From assembly GCA_023443745.1 (NCBI GenBank), contig JAEZTB010000058.1:248001-312000 (forward strand): a stretch of DNA of 64,000 nucleotides, read 5' to 3'. This DNA is from Bacillota bacterium. Lineage in GTDB: Bacteria; Bacillota; Clostridia; DSM-8532. A program made the position numbers and the translations under genes. The notes under the pieces are model-generated. The model searched no databases. It saw nothing but the letters and a program-made list of their open reading frames with translations, and was not told where the DNA came from. Positions 25,462 through 34,373 of this stretch are shown one piece after another; position 1 is the first letter of the stretch, and the number at the start of each line of letters is the position of its first letter.

Positions 25462-26122
25462 ACAAATTCCAAGGATATTGATCAGGAGGAGAGGATGTGA
25501 AATGCATCCTCTCCTTTTTTGTAGGATGCTCTATTTCAAGTTCATGGGACCATAGGGCAAGGCTGTCACTCCTCTCTCCCTTGTACCCGTACTTGGTATC
25601 ACCAAAAAGCGGTGTTCCATTATAAGCCATTTGCACACGGATCTGATGGCTCCGTCCCGTTAAAAGCTTGACTTTAATAAGGCTAAGACCATTAACTTGA
25701 TTCAAAACCTCATAGTCCAGAATGGCCTCCTTGGCCTGGGTCGTATCCGGTTCAACCACTTTAACAGTATTGGTCTGACTGTCTTTTAAAAGATAGTCGG
25801 TAAGACGGCTTTTTAAAACCTTTGGAGCGCCTTTAACCACGCAGAGATAGGTTTTATCCATCCGGTGTTCACGAATGAGGGACGAAAGCCGGGACGCCGC
25901 TTTGGAGGTTCTTGCAAAAACCATGACGCCTCCTACCGGCCTGTCCAGTCTATGAACAAGACCTAAAAAAACATTACCCGGTTTATCGAACCTTACCTTG
26001 ATATCTTCCTTGAGAAGGGTGAGCAAATCCAAAGCCCCGCTGATATCTTCCTGAACAGGTATATCAGGGGGCTTTACCACCACCAGTAAATGATTGTCTT
26101 CATACAAAGTTTTAATATTCAC
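25451..26122 (-). CDS. RluA-family pseudouridine synthase
   Basis: A 223-residue protein that would convert uridine to pseudouridine in rRNA or tRNA. The catalytic motif GLVHRLDRPVGGVMVFAR holds the invariant Asp, and TGRSHQIRVQMAYNGTPLFG is the other family block. It lacks an S4 domain, so it is a short RluA type. It starts with GTG and a weak RBS. Its last 11 bases overlap the 3' end of the convergent macroglobulin gene, and that gene's terminator lies inside its coding sequence. The target base cannot be assigned. Confidence 0.9.
   Translation of the reverse strand: MNIKTLYEDNHLLVVVKPPDIPVQEDISGALDLLTLLKEDIKVRFDKPGNVFLGLVHRLDRPVGGVMVFARTSKAASRLSSLIREHRMDKTYLCVVKGAPKVLKSRLTDYLLKDSQTNTVKVVEPDTTQAKEAILDYEVLNQVNGLSLIKVKLLTGRSHQIRVQMAYNGTPLFGDTKYGYKGERSDSLALWSHELEIEHPTKKERMHFTSSPPDQYPWNLFMA
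25487..25520 (+). terminator. Terminator of the macroglobulin gene, inside the pseudouridine synthase gene
   Basis: AGGAGAGGATG (25487-25497) pairs perfectly with CATCCTCTCCT (25505-25515) around a 7-base loop, with T-run to 25520. It lies 26 bases past the macroglobulin stop and overlaps codons for the C-terminus of the convergent gene. Confidence 0.85.
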
Positions 26123-26178
26123 AAAAAAGATTATCCTTTGCTTTTTTCACTATTATAACACAACATCTTTCAATGCCT

Positions 26179-27576
26179 TCACTTCATTTTTTCGAGTATC
26201 GGACGAATGCTCATAAGGCCTGGATCACCTTCTATACGGAGCTTTGAAGCATTTGGCACCGAATAGTTTGCAAATTCGTTATTCATTTTTTTGGAATCAA
26301 TCAGTTTGTCCTCTGAATCAAGGAAGTATATGATATTTTCTCCTTCTGAGTAGAAGGTTGCTGTTATTCCCTGAATCATATATCCATGATATTCGGCCAA
26401 TGCAAAACCATCATTAAAATCCAAAGCCAGACTGTCACCTTTTAGATATTTATAGTTAACGTATCCTTGATAGTGATCATTAATGATGGGCATAATCAAC
26501 ACCTCGGAAATTCCCTGCACAGCATCTGAAGGATCTTTTTCAGGAGTGCTATTAAAAATACCTTTATTTTTCTCGTACCAAACAGAAAAATCGCTAAAGA
26601 CATTTTCAGAGGTCTTATCCTTTATTGCGCTTATTAATTCAGGTACGGATCGATTAGTATCTTTATGCTGTTCAGCATAGCGTTTCATAATTTCAGGGAA
26701 TATATTGCTTCCATATGTTTTTTCCAGATAGACTCCAAACCTGAATCCGGCGAGGTAGGCATCCCAGTCCTTAACATTTATATAGTAATTCTCTGGATCC
26801 GCTAAAAGCTCGTTGTCTTTATCAAAATGAGCATAGTTCAATGTATTGATCTGATATTTTGTTTCTCCTGTAATTTCAAATCCCCGATATGCATTCAATA
26901 TGGCAAACGCTTCGGCAAACGGTGCGTGAAAAAAAGTTCCTGCATTTCTATAATCCAGAACATGGGATAATTCATGAGTGTATACGTATGGAGTACTGCG
27001 TTCGTCAACGATTAAATCCATTGCTCCCACATGAATTTCGTATGCGTTTCCGTAAGCATATGTACCTGATTCAATCACGATATTTATTTTAGGATAATTC
27101 TTGCCGGCAGGATAGAAGCTGAAGCCGCTTGCTCTCTCTGCCATATCCATGCAATTCAGTATAAATGCTTCAATATTCTTTGGATAAACGGTGTTTGGAG
27201 GTATTTTCATATTAAATCTGGAGTTGCTGACAGTGATTTCGCTGGCAGATACAGCATAATTTTTAAATTTCCATTTTTGTGATGATGTGTCTTGATCCAC
27301 AAATTTATCTACAGATACGGGTTCCCCCTTATTCGGGTCTTGTACAGTATTTGGGGTTACAGTAGGCATAGCAGAAGCACTGTCACCATTAGGATATTTA
27401 TTATCCGGGCTGGGCGTAATACTGGCGGGTTCGGTTGTACTTTCTGCGGAAGCGTTTGTTTCCGTCGGTCGTACTTCTCCGCCCATTCTGGCGACACAGG
27501 AGCTTGATATTAAGGATACCGCTATGAGGAGAATCATAAGCCTTATTATATTTAGCTTTGTCTTTTTAATATACAA
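26179..27576 (-). CDS. Putative secreted lipoprotein with a zinc metalloprotease (HExxH) motif
   Basis: A 465-residue protein with an N-terminal hydrophobic segment (LNIIRLMILLIAVSLISSSC) ending in a Cys that could be lipidated, though the lipobox is poor. A Ser/Thr/Pro-rich linker follows (about 30-95). The central part carries YTHELSHVLDYRN, an H-E-x-x-H zinc site, followed by PFAEAFAILNAYRG, whose Glu is placed like a gluzincin third ligand. The C-terminal 90 residues form a separate strand-rich domain. The start is TTG, chosen because AAGGAGG precedes it by 7 bases and no ATG fits. Substrate unknown; function is inferred from the motif. Confidence 0.68.
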   Translation of the reverse strand: MYIKKTKLNIIRLMILLIAVSLISSSCVARMGGEVRPTETNASAESTTEPASITPSPDNKYPNGDSASAMPTVTPNTVQDPNKGEPVSVDKFVDQDTSSQKWKFKNYAVSASEITVSNSRFNMKIPPNTVYPKNIEAFILNCMDMAERASGFSFYPAGKNYPKINIVIESGTYAYGNAYEIHVGAMDLIVDERSTPYVYTHELSHVLDYRNAGTFFHAPFAEAFAILNAYRGFEITGETKYQINTLNYAHFDKDNELLADPENYYINVKDWDAYLAGFRFGVYLEKTYGSNIFPEIMKRYAEQHKDTNRSVPELISAIKDKTSENVFSDFSVWYEKNKGIFNSTPEKDPSDAVQGISEVLIMPIINDHYQGYVNYKYLKGDSLALDFNDGFALAEYHGYMIQGITATFYSEGENIIYFLDSEDKLIDSKKMNNEFANYSVPNASKLRIEGDPGLMSIRPILEKMK

Positions 27577-27683
27577 AAGAGCACCTCCTTCTACCTATGA
27601 TTTTTATATCATAATTTGTTGATATTGTTAATAATTGTTCATAGTTATATTTTTACCATATTCCGTTACATTTCTACAAGCAG

Positions 27684-27720
27684 TAAAAACCACCTGATTG
27701 ATATAAAATTAACCAGGTGG
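27684..27720 (-). terminator. Rho-independent terminator of spoIIR
   Basis: CCACCTG (27690-27696) and CAGGTGG (27714-27720) form a 7 bp stem; on the minus strand T5 follows. It lies about 120 bases past the spoIIR stop. The rest of the 27577-27842 gap shows no gene. Confidence 0.6.
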
Positions 27721-27842
27721 CTGTTTATTATTGATTATGACTATGTTGAGAATATATGCCAACGTGCCCGTTAGAGTAAATCAAAAAATACCGCAAGTTA
27801 AATTTTATCTCTGCTTAATTTCTTATATCATTCCTTAATGCC

Positions 27843-28550
27843 CTAAAACAGGTGGCCGAGCATTTCGGCCAGTTTGATTTTAGAGCTCTCCACCAGTTCA
27901 ACGATGCGGAATTTTATCTTTATGGGAACATTGCTTCTTTCTGTAACATCGGTGATCAGACTGTAATTCATATCCCCCAGGCCATCTCTTAATTGGTTCA
28001 TGGCCTCATCATCCATTTTCAGGCTGTTGGCATCAGCTACACACAGAGGGGGAAACATGACGCACCACCAGTTCTGACCTTGAGCTTGACCAAGTTCAAC
28101 CCGTACAGCCTCATACATACCTGCAGGAAGGGCTATATCCTCATATTCCTTTGTTGGGAACGAGAAAACACCATATTTGGCTTCTACCGGTTCATTAGAT
28201 CCATTTTCCTTCAATACGCCCGCAGCAATCTGCTTGATTTGGGGAAGACTGTTCTTTAAATAGTGAGCAGCTTCTTCACGGGTGGCCCCATTGGGATACT
28301 GGGTCTGCATATGCGTTAATATAGCATCCCGCACCTTGAGCTTTAGCTCCTGATCCTCAGGTGAATTGCTATTGGCTACAATATGTAGCCTGACAACATT
28401 ATCAGCGATCTCTTTCTGAGTGGAACCGCTGTAAATGATGCAGATTACCAAAATGACAAGTAGAAACCTTGTCGCCACTGAAATAAGATGAGCAACGGAG
28501 TTTGTTTCCTTTAATACCGATAGAATACGTTTTTTGTTAATCCTCATCAT
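27843..28550 (-). CDS. spoIIR: Stage II sporulation protein R
   Basis: A 235-residue secreted signalling protein. In Bacillus, SpoIIR is made in the forespore and triggers SpoIIGA to process pro-sigma-E in the mother cell. The diagnostic segment is DNVVRLHIVANSNSPEDQEL followed by KLKVRDAILTHMQ. A hydrophobic N-terminal helix (HLISVATRFLLVILVICIIY) acts as export signal. AAAGGACGGTGATT precedes the ATG at 28550; a GTG two codons upstream is possible. It is monocistronic, as usual for this gene. Confidence 0.93.
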   Translation of the reverse strand: MMRINKKRILSVLKETNSVAHLISVATRFLLVILVICIIYSGSTQKEIADNVVRLHIVANSNSPEDQELKLKVRDAILTHMQTQYPNGATREEAAHYLKNSLPQIKQIAAGVLKENGSNEPVEAKYGVFSFPTKEYEDIALPAGMYEAVRVELGQAQGQNWWCVMFPPLCVADANSLKMDDEAMNQLRDGLGDMNYSLITDVTERSNVPIKIKFRIVELVESSKIKLAEMLGHLF

Positions 28551-28656
28551 AATCACCGTCCTTTAACTGTTCTACTTCAATTATTCTCAAAAACCAAAAT
28601 TTCAATTCAAAGGGTCAAATTTCCCATGGTGTAACAAGGAAAACGGCGATAGAGAC

Positions 28657-28692
28657 AAAAGAGGGCTGAAATCGTGATTTCAGCCCTCTTTT
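28657..28692 (-). terminator. Bidirectional terminator after pyrG
   Basis: AAAAGAGGGCTGAAATC and GATTTCAGCCCTCTTTT are perfect reverse complements with a 2-base loop, giving a 13 bp GC-containing stem and T-runs on both strands. It ends pyrG transcription 30 bases past the stop. Confidence 0.88.
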
Positions 28693-28721
28693 CGTTATTG
28701 CGAATGCATATCCATACTTAA

Positions 28722-30320
28722 TTATTTTCCCAATGAAGCGCGAATAAAATCAGCAAATAATGGATGCGCCTTGTTGGGTCTTGACTTGAACTCGGGATGG
28801 AACTGGACACCTACAAACCAGGGATGATCAGTAAGCTCCACTATTTCCACCAGTCGTTCACTGGGTGAAAGGCCCACGGTAACAAGTCCCTTTTTGAAGA
28901 ACTGTTCTCTGTAGAAATTATTAAACTCATAGCGGTGGCGATGGCGCTCGTAAATGAGCTCCTTGCCATAAACCTGACGGGAGATGGCCCCCTCTCCTAA
29001 TTTGCAGGGATAAAGTCCCAGCCTCATGGTAGCACCCATTTCCTCAATGTCCCGCTGCTCAGGCATAAGATCAATGACAGGATTGAGCGCTTTAGAATCA
29101 AACTCGGTGCTGTGGGCATTCTTAAGTCCGACCACATTACGTGCGAACTCTATGACTGCCATCTGCATACCAAGACAAATACCAAAATAGGGTATTTTGC
29201 TTTCACGGGCATATTGTACGGCCAGAATCTTTCCTTCTATACCCCTGTCTCCGAAGCCTCCGGGAACCAGAATGCCATCGGCATTCTTTAAAAGCTCCTT
29301 ATAGGTATCCTTTGTCAAATCCTCGGAGCTGACCCAATTGATCTCAACCTCCGCTTCGTTGGCAATGCCGCCGTGGCGTAAGGCTTCCGCCACACTCAAA
29401 TAGGCATCATGAAGCTCTACATACTTGCCCACCAGCGCAATTTTGACCTTTCGAGTGGGGTTTTTCGATCGGGTAACCATGTCCTTCCATTCTTCCAGGT
29501 CTGCTTTTCCGCACCTTAAGCCAAGCTTCTTACAAACAACATCGGCCAGGCCCTCTGATTCCAGCATGAGGGGAACCTCGTAAAGGGTTTCGGCATCCAG
29601 ATTTTGAATGACCGCATCCTTTGATATATTGCAAAACAGGCCAATCTTGCTCTTAACATCCTCCGATAATTCCTTTTCAGTTCGAAGAACAATGATGTCG
29701 GGCTGAATACCTATACTTAAAAGCTCCTTCACACTATGCTGGGTAGGCTTGGTCTTAAGCTCTCCCGACATACGCAGGTACGGAACAAGAGTGACATGAA
29801 TGTATATCACATTTTCTTTTCCAACATCGGCTGAAACCTGACGAATGGCTTCAAGAAAGGGAAGGCTTTCAATGTCGCCTACAGTCCCACCGATTTCAGT
29901 AATGACAACATCGGTGGTCTCAACCTTTGCAACCCTGAAAACTCTATCCTTGATCTCATTGGTAATATGCGGGATAACCTGAACCGTGGCTCCCAGGAAG
30001 TCGCCCTTCCTCTCCTTGTTCATTACCGAATGATAGATTTTACCGGTGGTAACACTGCTGTTTGCACTGACATTCTCATCAACGAACCGCTCGTAATGAC
30101 CCAAGTCCAAATCAGCCTCAGCACCGTCGTCGGTGACGAAGACCTCGCCATGCTGATAGGGGCTCATGGTGCCGGGATCAACATTGATATAAGGATCAAA
30201 TTTTTGCATGGATACGCGAAGCCCCCGGGCCTTTAAAAGACGTCCCAGAGAAGCTGCGGTAATGCCTTTGCCAATTCCTGAAACCACACCACCCGTAACA
30301 AAAATATATTTTACCTGCAT
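28722..30320 (-). CDS. pyrG: CTP synthase
   Basis: A 532-residue enzyme making CTP from UTP, ATP and glutamine. The synthase domain starts QVKYIFVTGGVVSGIGKGIT (P-loop) and has FDPYINVDPGTMSPYQHGEV and ITEIGGTVGDIES. The C-terminal class I glutaminase domain has the nucleophile in YFGICLGMQMAVIEFARN and the His/Glu pair in GVQFHPEFKSRP. The ATG at 30320 was chosen over an open extension of 21 codons because GGGGGT precedes it and homologues start there. A strong promoter lies directly upstream. Confidence 0.97.
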   Translation of the reverse strand: MQVKYIFVTGGVVSGIGKGITAASLGRLLKARGLRVSMQKFDPYINVDPGTMSPYQHGEVFVTDDGAEADLDLGHYERFVDENVSANSSVTTGKIYHSVMNKERKGDFLGATVQVIPHITNEIKDRVFRVAKVETTDVVITEIGGTVGDIESLPFLEAIRQVSADVGKENVIYIHVTLVPYLRMSGELKTKPTQHSVKELLSIGIQPDIIVLRTEKELSEDVKSKIGLFCNISKDAVIQNLDAETLYEVPLMLESEGLADVVCKKLGLRCGKADLEEWKDMVTRSKNPTRKVKIALVGKYVELHDAYLSVAEALRHGGIANEAEVEINWVSSEDLTKDTYKELLKNADGILVPGGFGDRGIEGKILAVQYARESKIPYFGICLGMQMAVIEFARNVVGLKNAHSTEFDSKALNPVIDLMPEQRDIEEMGATMRLGLYPCKLGEGAISRQVYGKELIYERHRHRYEFNNFYREQFFKKGLVTVGLSPSERLVEIVELTDHPWFVGVQFHPEFKSRPNKAHPLFADFIRASLGK

Positions 30321-30354
30321 AAACGGCTTACCCCCAATAAAAATTAATAAAGTT

Positions 30355-30383
30355 ATTTTACTTTTCGTAAGTGATGGTGTCAA
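30355..30383 (-). promoter_or_regulatory. Sigma-A promoter of pyrG
   Basis: On the minus strand TTGACA (30378-30383), exactly 17 bases, then TAAAAT (30355-30360). Transcription would start near 30348, giving a leader of about 28 bases, too short for a long attenuator. Confidence 0.7.
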
Positions 30384-30506
30384 GAAATCTTTTAGGGTCC
30401 AAAGTCCTATGTCAATTGAGCAGAATTGCGTATTCAGGCTCCTTTAGGCTAAATGTTATTATATTCTGAGAGATGAAATCTTATAAGTGCAAGGAGCATC
30501 TTAAAG

Positions 30507-31877
30507 ATGGTAAAATATGACAATATTAACATCCCCTCCTGGTATCAAATAGAAAAAGAAACCGGAAAGACCATACAAAGCTTAACCAGCTTCAAAGAAC
30601 TGGTTTTTTATCTGGAAAATCCCGACCCTTTTGTTCGCCGTCTTGCTATTTTAAGGCTGGGGCAGCTTAAGCAAAAGGAGTCCTATACTTTGCTGCACGG
30701 TATTCTGGATGACAGTCTCGAAACAGAAGAAAACCGTGAGCTGGCAGCATTATTAATGCAGAAGCTCAACCATGAACTCAATTTGGGCTTTTTTATAAGC
30801 CATTCTTATTTATCTCGTTTTTCGGGTGAAGAAGACCTGGCTACCATATTAAAAGTTAATGTAGTGGACCCACTGCCCGACATCCGACTTAATTTTGAAA
30901 ATGCTTTGATTGAGTCCCAGCTTCATCTGGACAATGAATTCTTAAAGATCAATATTGATGAAAAAGATGATGTATTACCATTTTCACTTAAGGACTGGGT
31001 GAGGCATTTTTCATCGGGAATGGTTTTAGATGCCAAAAAAGGACTCAAGCAGTTTTTTATTGCACTTGTTACAGTGCTTTTTGTTAAGGCTCCGAAAAAG
31101 CTTATATCAGCTATAGCATCTCTTCCGAAAAGGCTTGCGGCACGAAAAGAGGCACGGGCCGAAGCGAGAGCTAAAGCCAGAACCGAGGCTGCAACTGTTG
31201 CTACAACCGAAGCAATAAAAGTGGCCCCCGCAGAGGTCTTTCCGGAATTATACTTTCCGACTCAAGAGAAGAAATCGTTTCGCGAACCTAAACACAGGTC
31301 CGTCACTTATACCCGGAAAAGGGCCAATACCTATCGTCCGCCATTGTCTACAAGGCTTAAGGGCTTGGCTCGGAATTTCTTCCGGTTGCTCTTTCTCCCC
31401 TTCAGGGTTATCTATCACTATAAGGTTGTCATTTTATTAACCTTGATTGCCATGTACAGTCTTTTTTCCTTTACTTCCCCCGGAAAATCCTTTTTGTTCC
31501 GTATTAATCCACAAGTCTATTATCTTAATATTGATTTTATGGACCAGGCAAAGGGCGCTCTGCTTCAATTTGTAGGAACCAATGAGACATTGGCCGCCGT
31601 CTTTGGAACACGATTGCCGATGCCCACACAGGAGCAGAAAGAAGTGGTCATTGCGAAAAAATTCGCGGTCACCGCATCCAAGGGTCTATACCTGAGAACT
31701 GAGCCAAATTCCAACGGTGGTAAAATCACACTGATGAAAACAAAAACAATGGTTGAATTCCTCGGCGAAGAGAGCCGGGACCAGTCAGGAGGACTCTGGC
31801 TTAAGGTATATTTGGATAAGGACACATCAGGATGGGCCAACGCCCAATATCTTAAGGAGGAAAAAGATGAGCAGTGA
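30507..31877 (+). CDS. Membrane protein with HEAT-like N-terminus and C-terminal SH3b domain
   Basis: A 456-residue protein that I cannot name. Residues 20-110 look like a HEAT/armadillo-type helical repeat (NPDPFVRRLAILRLGQLKQK). An Arg/Ala-rich segment follows (RKEARAEARAKARTEAATVA). One transmembrane helix lies near 310 (VVILLTLIAMYSLFSF). The C-terminal 70 residues form a bacterial SH3 domain (TASKGLYLRTEPNSNGGKIT, then LWLKVYLDKDTSGWANAQYL), usually a cell-wall binder. Topology would put the HEAT part inside and the SH3 outside. AAGGAG lies 10 bases before the ATG. It overlaps the next gene by 11 bases. Confidence 0.72.
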   Translation: MVKYDNINIPSWYQIEKETGKTIQSLTSFKELVFYLENPDPFVRRLAILRLGQLKQKESYTLLHGILDDSLETEENRELAALLMQKLNHELNLGFFISHSYLSRFSGEEDLATILKVNVVDPLPDIRLNFENALIESQLHLDNEFLKINIDEKDDVLPFSLKDWVRHFSSGMVLDAKKGLKQFFIALVTVLFVKAPKKLISAIASLPKRLAARKEARAEARAKARTEAATVATTEAIKVAPAEVFPELYFPTQEKKSFREPKHRSVTYTRKRANTYRPPLSTRLKGLARNFFRLLFLPFRVIYHYKVVILLTLIAMYSLFSFTSPGKSFLFRINPQVYYLNIDFMDQAKGALLQFVGTNETLAAVFGTRLPMPTQEQKEVVIAKKFAVTASKGLYLRTEPNSNGGKITLMKTKTMVEFLGEESRDQSGGLWLKVYLDKDTSGWANAQYLKEEKDEQ

Positions 31878-32466
31878 TACCGTGGAACGGAGAAAGACAC
31901 TTGCCAGAGAATATCTTGTACAGCTTAAAAATGTCAGAGATCACCTTCAAACACTTTCGGATGATCTGGGTGATTCATCCGGAACATTTTTAAGCAAGGT
32001 TTATGAAGATCACTATGGAAAAATCAGAGATAAGATAGATGTGTTCAATAAGAATGTCGAAAAGGTTAAAGAGCTCAACCTGATGATCACAGCCACCTTC
32101 AACGACTGGTATCTTTTTACCAAAAACGATAAGGAGCTAAAAAGCCTGTTCTTTCCCATACGTCTCCATTTTAAACGCAAGCAGATGCAGGCAAAAACTA
32201 AAGAGCTGAAGCAGGAAATAACCAGTCTCGGCATCAAAAACCGACTTGTCCGGGAGGACATCCAACGCCTTGAAAGCACACTGGAATATGAAGCTACCGT
32301 ACGTCTTAAGAAGGATGTACGCTATGAGGATTACGCTTCCCATCTTAAAACAAAATCCCAGCTTATTGAAGAGCTTAAGTATCTCCTGCCTACACTTCCT
32401 GATTTCCCTATCCGGGAGATTCAAATAGATCGATTGGAGGAGGCTATACAAAGTCTGGCCGTCTAA
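31867..32466 (+). CDS. Coiled-coil protein of unknown function
   Basis: A 199-residue, mostly helical protein without membrane segments. The ATG at 31867 has AAGGAGG 6 bases before it, inside the end of the previous gene, so the two are translationally coupled. The centre is rich in Lys/Glu heptads (RKQMQAKTKELKQEITSLGI), consistent with a coiled coil. I recognise no family. Its coupling to the SH3b membrane protein and the lytic transglycosylase that follows suggests an envelope-related role (inference). Confidence 0.68.
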   Translation: MSSDTVERRKTLAREYLVQLKNVRDHLQTLSDDLGDSSGTFLSKVYEDHYGKIRDKIDVFNKNVEKVKELNLMITATFNDWYLFTKNDKELKSLFFPIRLHFKRKQMQAKTKELKQEITSLGIKNRLVREDIQRLESTLEYEATVRLKKDVRYEDYASHLKTKSQLIEELKYLLPTLPDFPIREIQIDRLEEAIQSLAV

Positions 32467-32542
32467 TCAAAAATAGTCAGTAAAGACTTTTGAAAGCGCC
32501 CCAATAATCCGATATACTAAACAGAAGGAGTGAAGGCGCTTT

Positions 32543-33235
32543 ATGAATATACCCGATATATCGCAACTTTTTAATCAAAAAATAGCTGAAATTCAGGGGC
32601 GTTTGCCCATAAAGATGAATATTTCCGAATCGATCGACGAAAGCTTTGAAGACGTCCTCATGCAGGCTTCCTCAACATTGGAGTCGGCCGCACCCGTCAT
32701 AGACCCAATGCTTCTCTTAGGAAACAGCGAAACAAGTCATTTTTTATCCCCAGGCACCACCAAGTATCCTCTTGTCTCGGGTTCCTATGAATCTGTCTAC
32801 CCACGTCTTTCCCAGGCCCAAATTCAAGAGCTTATGCCTAGAATAGACGCGGCCATTGAGGCATACTCCCAAGAGTATGACCTCGATCCCAGGCTCATTC
32901 GTTCCGTTATGAAGCAGGAATCTGGATTCCAGCCCTTCGCACTCTCAACATCAGGGGCTATGGGGCTCATGCAGCTCATGCCCGGGACTGCCAAAGGTCT
33001 TGGCGTCACCGATGCCTATAATATTGAGCAGAATATTAAAGGAGGCACCCAATACCTCTCCTATCAGTTAAAAGCCTTTGACGGAGATCTGGCGCTTGCT
33101 CTGGCTGCCTATAATGCAGGGCCTAATGCCGTCAGAAAATATGATGGCATTCCACCCTATGAGCAGACCCAGAATTATGTCAAAAAAGTGACGAATTATT
33201 ATGAGATGTATAAGGCCCTGGGGATAACTAAATGA
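32543..33235 (+). CDS. Lytic transglycosylase (SLT domain)
   Basis: A 230-residue protein with a Slt70-type catalytic domain in its C-terminal half (about 105-225). The motif YDLDPRLIRSVMKQESGFQP carries the catalytic Glu; SGAMGLMQLMPGTAKGLGV, NIKGGTQYLSYQL and LALAAYNAGPNAVRKYDGIP complete the signature. It cleaves peptidoglycan between MurNAc and GlcNAc. No clear signal peptide is visible in the N-terminal 100 residues, which is unusual for this family; a non-classical route or spore role is possible. AAGGAG is about 14 bases upstream. Confidence 0.9.
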   Translation: MNIPDISQLFNQKIAEIQGRLPIKMNISESIDESFEDVLMQASSTLESAAPVIDPMLLLGNSETSHFLSPGTTKYPLVSGSYESVYPRLSQAQIQELMPRIDAAIEAYSQEYDLDPRLIRSVMKQESGFQPFALSTSGAMGLMQLMPGTAKGLGVTDAYNIEQNIKGGTQYLSYQLKAFDGDLALALAAYNAGPNAVRKYDGIPPYEQTQNYVKKVTNYYEMYKALGITK

Positions 33236-33237
33236 GC

Positions 33238-33310
33238 TAATCCACAGTATCCACAGGGTTATCCACAGATAAAACGGGCAATATAAGCGGTTTCTATGAT
33301 TATTTCCACA
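33238..33310. promoter_or_regulatory. DnaA-box cluster
   Basis: The gap between the transglycosylase and tsaD contains TTATCCACA (33259-33267, exact consensus), GTATCCACA (33247-33255) and TAATCCACA (33238-33246), each one mismatch, and ATTTCCACA (33302-33310, two mismatches), all on the same strand. The first three are spaced by 9-12 bases. No dnaA or dnaN is nearby, so this is not the usual oriC setting. Confidence 0.6.
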
Positions 33311-33314
33311 ACAT

Positions 33315-34346
33315 TCACAGGTATTTATGCCCTTCTCCTATGTGGATAGACGGCAGGGCATTCAAGGTCCCATCAGAAAATTCACCGGCTAAATAAGCGT
33401 AATAACCTGCTGAAGCAATCATGGCCGCATTGTCTGTACATAGTATTGGAGCAGGATAAAGGGCATTAATGCCTTTTTTCTTTGCTCTTTTTTCCAGGGT
33501 CTCGCGAAGGAGAGAATTCGCTGCAACACCGCCTGCCAGGCCAATGGTTTTTACACCCATTTCTTTGGCCGCCGAAACTGTATGATCAACCAGTACATCC
33601 ACAACAGCCTGTTGAAAAGAGGCGCATATATCCGGTATGGGAAGCGCCTCCCCCTTTTGCCGCATCTGGTTGACATAATTGATAACGGCTGTTTTTAAAC
33701 CGGAAAAAGAGAAATCATAGGATGCATCGGAAAATTGTACTCTCGGAAAATGAAAGGCTTTAGGATTACCGTTTCTGGCCTGCTTATCAATAGCAGGACC
33801 ACCAGGATATCCCAAGCCCAGCACACGGGCAATTTTATCAAAGGCTTCTCCTGCCGCATCGTCCCGTGTTCTTCCCAGGATAGTGAAGTCCAAATAGTCC
33901 TTGACATAGACAATATGGCTGTGCCCACCCGATGCCACAAGGCAGACATAGGGGGGCGTAAAATGCTCATGGGTAATATAATTGGCGGCAATATGGCCTT
34001 CAATATGATGAACCTTTATCAGAGGCTTCTCCATTGCCAGAGCCAATGCCTTGGCTGCGGAAACCCCCACAAGAAGAGCACCCACAAGACCGGGTCCATA
34101 GGTGACCGCTATTGCATCCACATCCTCCAGGGAAACTTGCGCCTCTTTCAATGCAGAGTCAATGACGGGTAAAATAAGCTCCACATGCTTTCGTGATGCA
34201 ATTTCGGGAACAACCCCGCCATATTCTGCGTGCAAATCGATCTGGGAGGCAATAATATTGGACAAAACCTTGCGCCCATTGACTACAACAGCTGCCGAGG
34301 TTTCATCGCAGCTTGTCTCTATACCTAGTATTATTGTATCTTTCAT
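33315..34346 (-). CDS. tsaD: tRNA threonylcarbamoyladenosine transferase TsaD
   Basis: A 343-residue ASKHA-fold protein that transfers the threonylcarbamoyl group to A37 of ANN-decoding tRNAs, with TsaB and TsaE. The N-terminus LGIETSCDETSAAVVVNGRK is diagnostic, as is the metal site in VHHIEGHIAANYITHE (H-x-x-x-H). CLVASGGHSHIVYVKDY, GEAFDKIARVLGLGYPGGP and GLAGGVAANSLLRETLE are also conserved. It is separate from tsaB and tsaE. AGGTG precedes the ATG. Its 3' end faces the DnaA-box cluster. Confidence 0.97.
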   Translation of the reverse strand: MKDTIILGIETSCDETSAAVVVNGRKVLSNIIASQIDLHAEYGGVVPEIASRKHVELILPVIDSALKEAQVSLEDVDAIAVTYGPGLVGALLVGVSAAKALALAMEKPLIKVHHIEGHIAANYITHEHFTPPYVCLVASGGHSHIVYVKDYLDFTILGRTRDDAAGEAFDKIARVLGLGYPGGPAIDKQARNGNPKAFHFPRVQFSDASYDFSFSGLKTAVINYVNQMRQKGEALPIPDICASFQQAVVDVLVDHTVSAAKEMGVKTIGLAGGVAANSLLRETLEKRAKKKGINALYPAPILCTDNAAMIASAGYYAYLAGEFSDGTLNALPSIHIGEGHKYL

Positions 34347-34373
34347 GACTTTTCACCTGTCTATAGCAGCCAC

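Noticed and set aside
33236..33314. The DnaA-box cluster as a chromosomal origin
   Set aside because: No dnaA, dnaN or AT-rich unwinding region is adjacent; flanking genes are tsaD and a transglycosylase.
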